Of a stretch of DNA of 64,000 nt, positions 63,714 through 64,000 are shown piece by piece; within the stretch, counting starts at the first letter, position 1, and every line of letters begins with the position of its first letter. Source of the stretch: Paulinella micropora (Eukaryota > Cercozoa > Imbricatea > Euglyphida > Paulinellidae). Location: NCBI GenBank assembly GCA_019918135.1, contig WBZZ01003641.1, positions 83,501-147,500 on the forward strand, given 5' to 3'. The notes beneath the pieces are model-generated. The model ran no database searches and had not been told where the DNA came from. It saw only the letters and a program-made list of their open reading frames with translations. The position numbers and the translations under genes are program-made.

Positions 63714-64000
63714 TGTTCTGCTGGGATATCCATGGAAGATTCAAATTGTGAACTGGCTCCGGTGCTGTCCTCCGTGTCGGATGCATCAGTTGCATTAGGA
63801 CACTTGCATTTCTTGCCAGACTCTCGCTTTCCAGTGTCTTGGTCATCATGCTCGCTTCGTTGCTCTTCTGCAGTGCATCAGGAACATCTCCTCCCGGCGC
63901 TCACTGCAAGTGTATTCATCTACCTCCGACGAGTTCTGTGTGACAGTTCTTCCTGAGCTGCCAACACCACCTGCTTTGCGCCACTCCAGCTTGCACACGC
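63714..64000 (-). other. Possible minus-strand coding fragment at window edge
   Basis: Read leftwards from 64000, one frame gives CKLEWRKAGGVGSSGRTVTQ and ends at TGA. A second frame then gives KKCKCPNATDASDTEDSTGA and stays open to the LTR junction. Composition and the Cys-rich piece suggest real coding sequence with a frameshift or intron, but too little is visible to name it. Confidence 0.3.

Overview
The window is eukaryotic nuclear DNA, probably from a protist. Its main gene has dozens of short exons. The introns have GT..AG borders and are packed with microsatellites, palindromic elements and tRNA-derived SINEs, and the 3' flank is a pile of decayed LTR retrotransposons. I cannot name the species. 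An alga of chromerid or stramenopile type is a guess from the overall look.

About 80% of the window (578-50415, + strand) can be read as one gene that is open at its 5' end. I spliced it by hand into 50 exons. Each junction has GT and AG borders and matching phases on both sides, and the exons sum to 14,996 nt, which is exactly divisible into codons after the two leading bases. The predicted protein has at least about 5,000 residues. In order it has two PAN/Apple-like domains; a module of three VCBS/cadherin-like domains plus one PAN domain; eight more copies of that module in a 2.35-kb genomic tandem array (8719-26894); a divergent module; a partial module; and, after a 6.5-kb intron, a last exon with a transmembrane helix and a 25-residue tail ending in a YxxL motif. 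This is the layout of a giant single-pass surface adhesin or receptor. VCBS domains are typical of bacterial adhesins, but here they carry extra cysteines, many N-glycosylation sequons and introns.

The array units are nearly identical even in their introns. Small variants are shared between non-adjacent units (1 and 6; 4 and 7), which points to recent unequal crossing-over and gene conversion. Each unit begins and ends in phase 1, so units can be gained or lost without breaking the frame.

The other introns of the gene hold roughly 35-40 copies of one 150-200 bp foldback element, two further palindromic families, seven SINE copies with (ATT)n tails, relics of duplicated exons and a large inverted repeat. 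The foldback element is not seen after the gene ends at 50415.

From 50.4 to 64 kb there is no intact gene. It contains, in order, a MITE-like palindrome, a broken Ty3/gypsy-type element (+), a gag-like gene with CCCH and CCHC zinc motifs (+), a broken PIF1-type helicase (-), a Ty1/copia-type element with most of pol deleted (-), and a possible coding fragment at the right edge.
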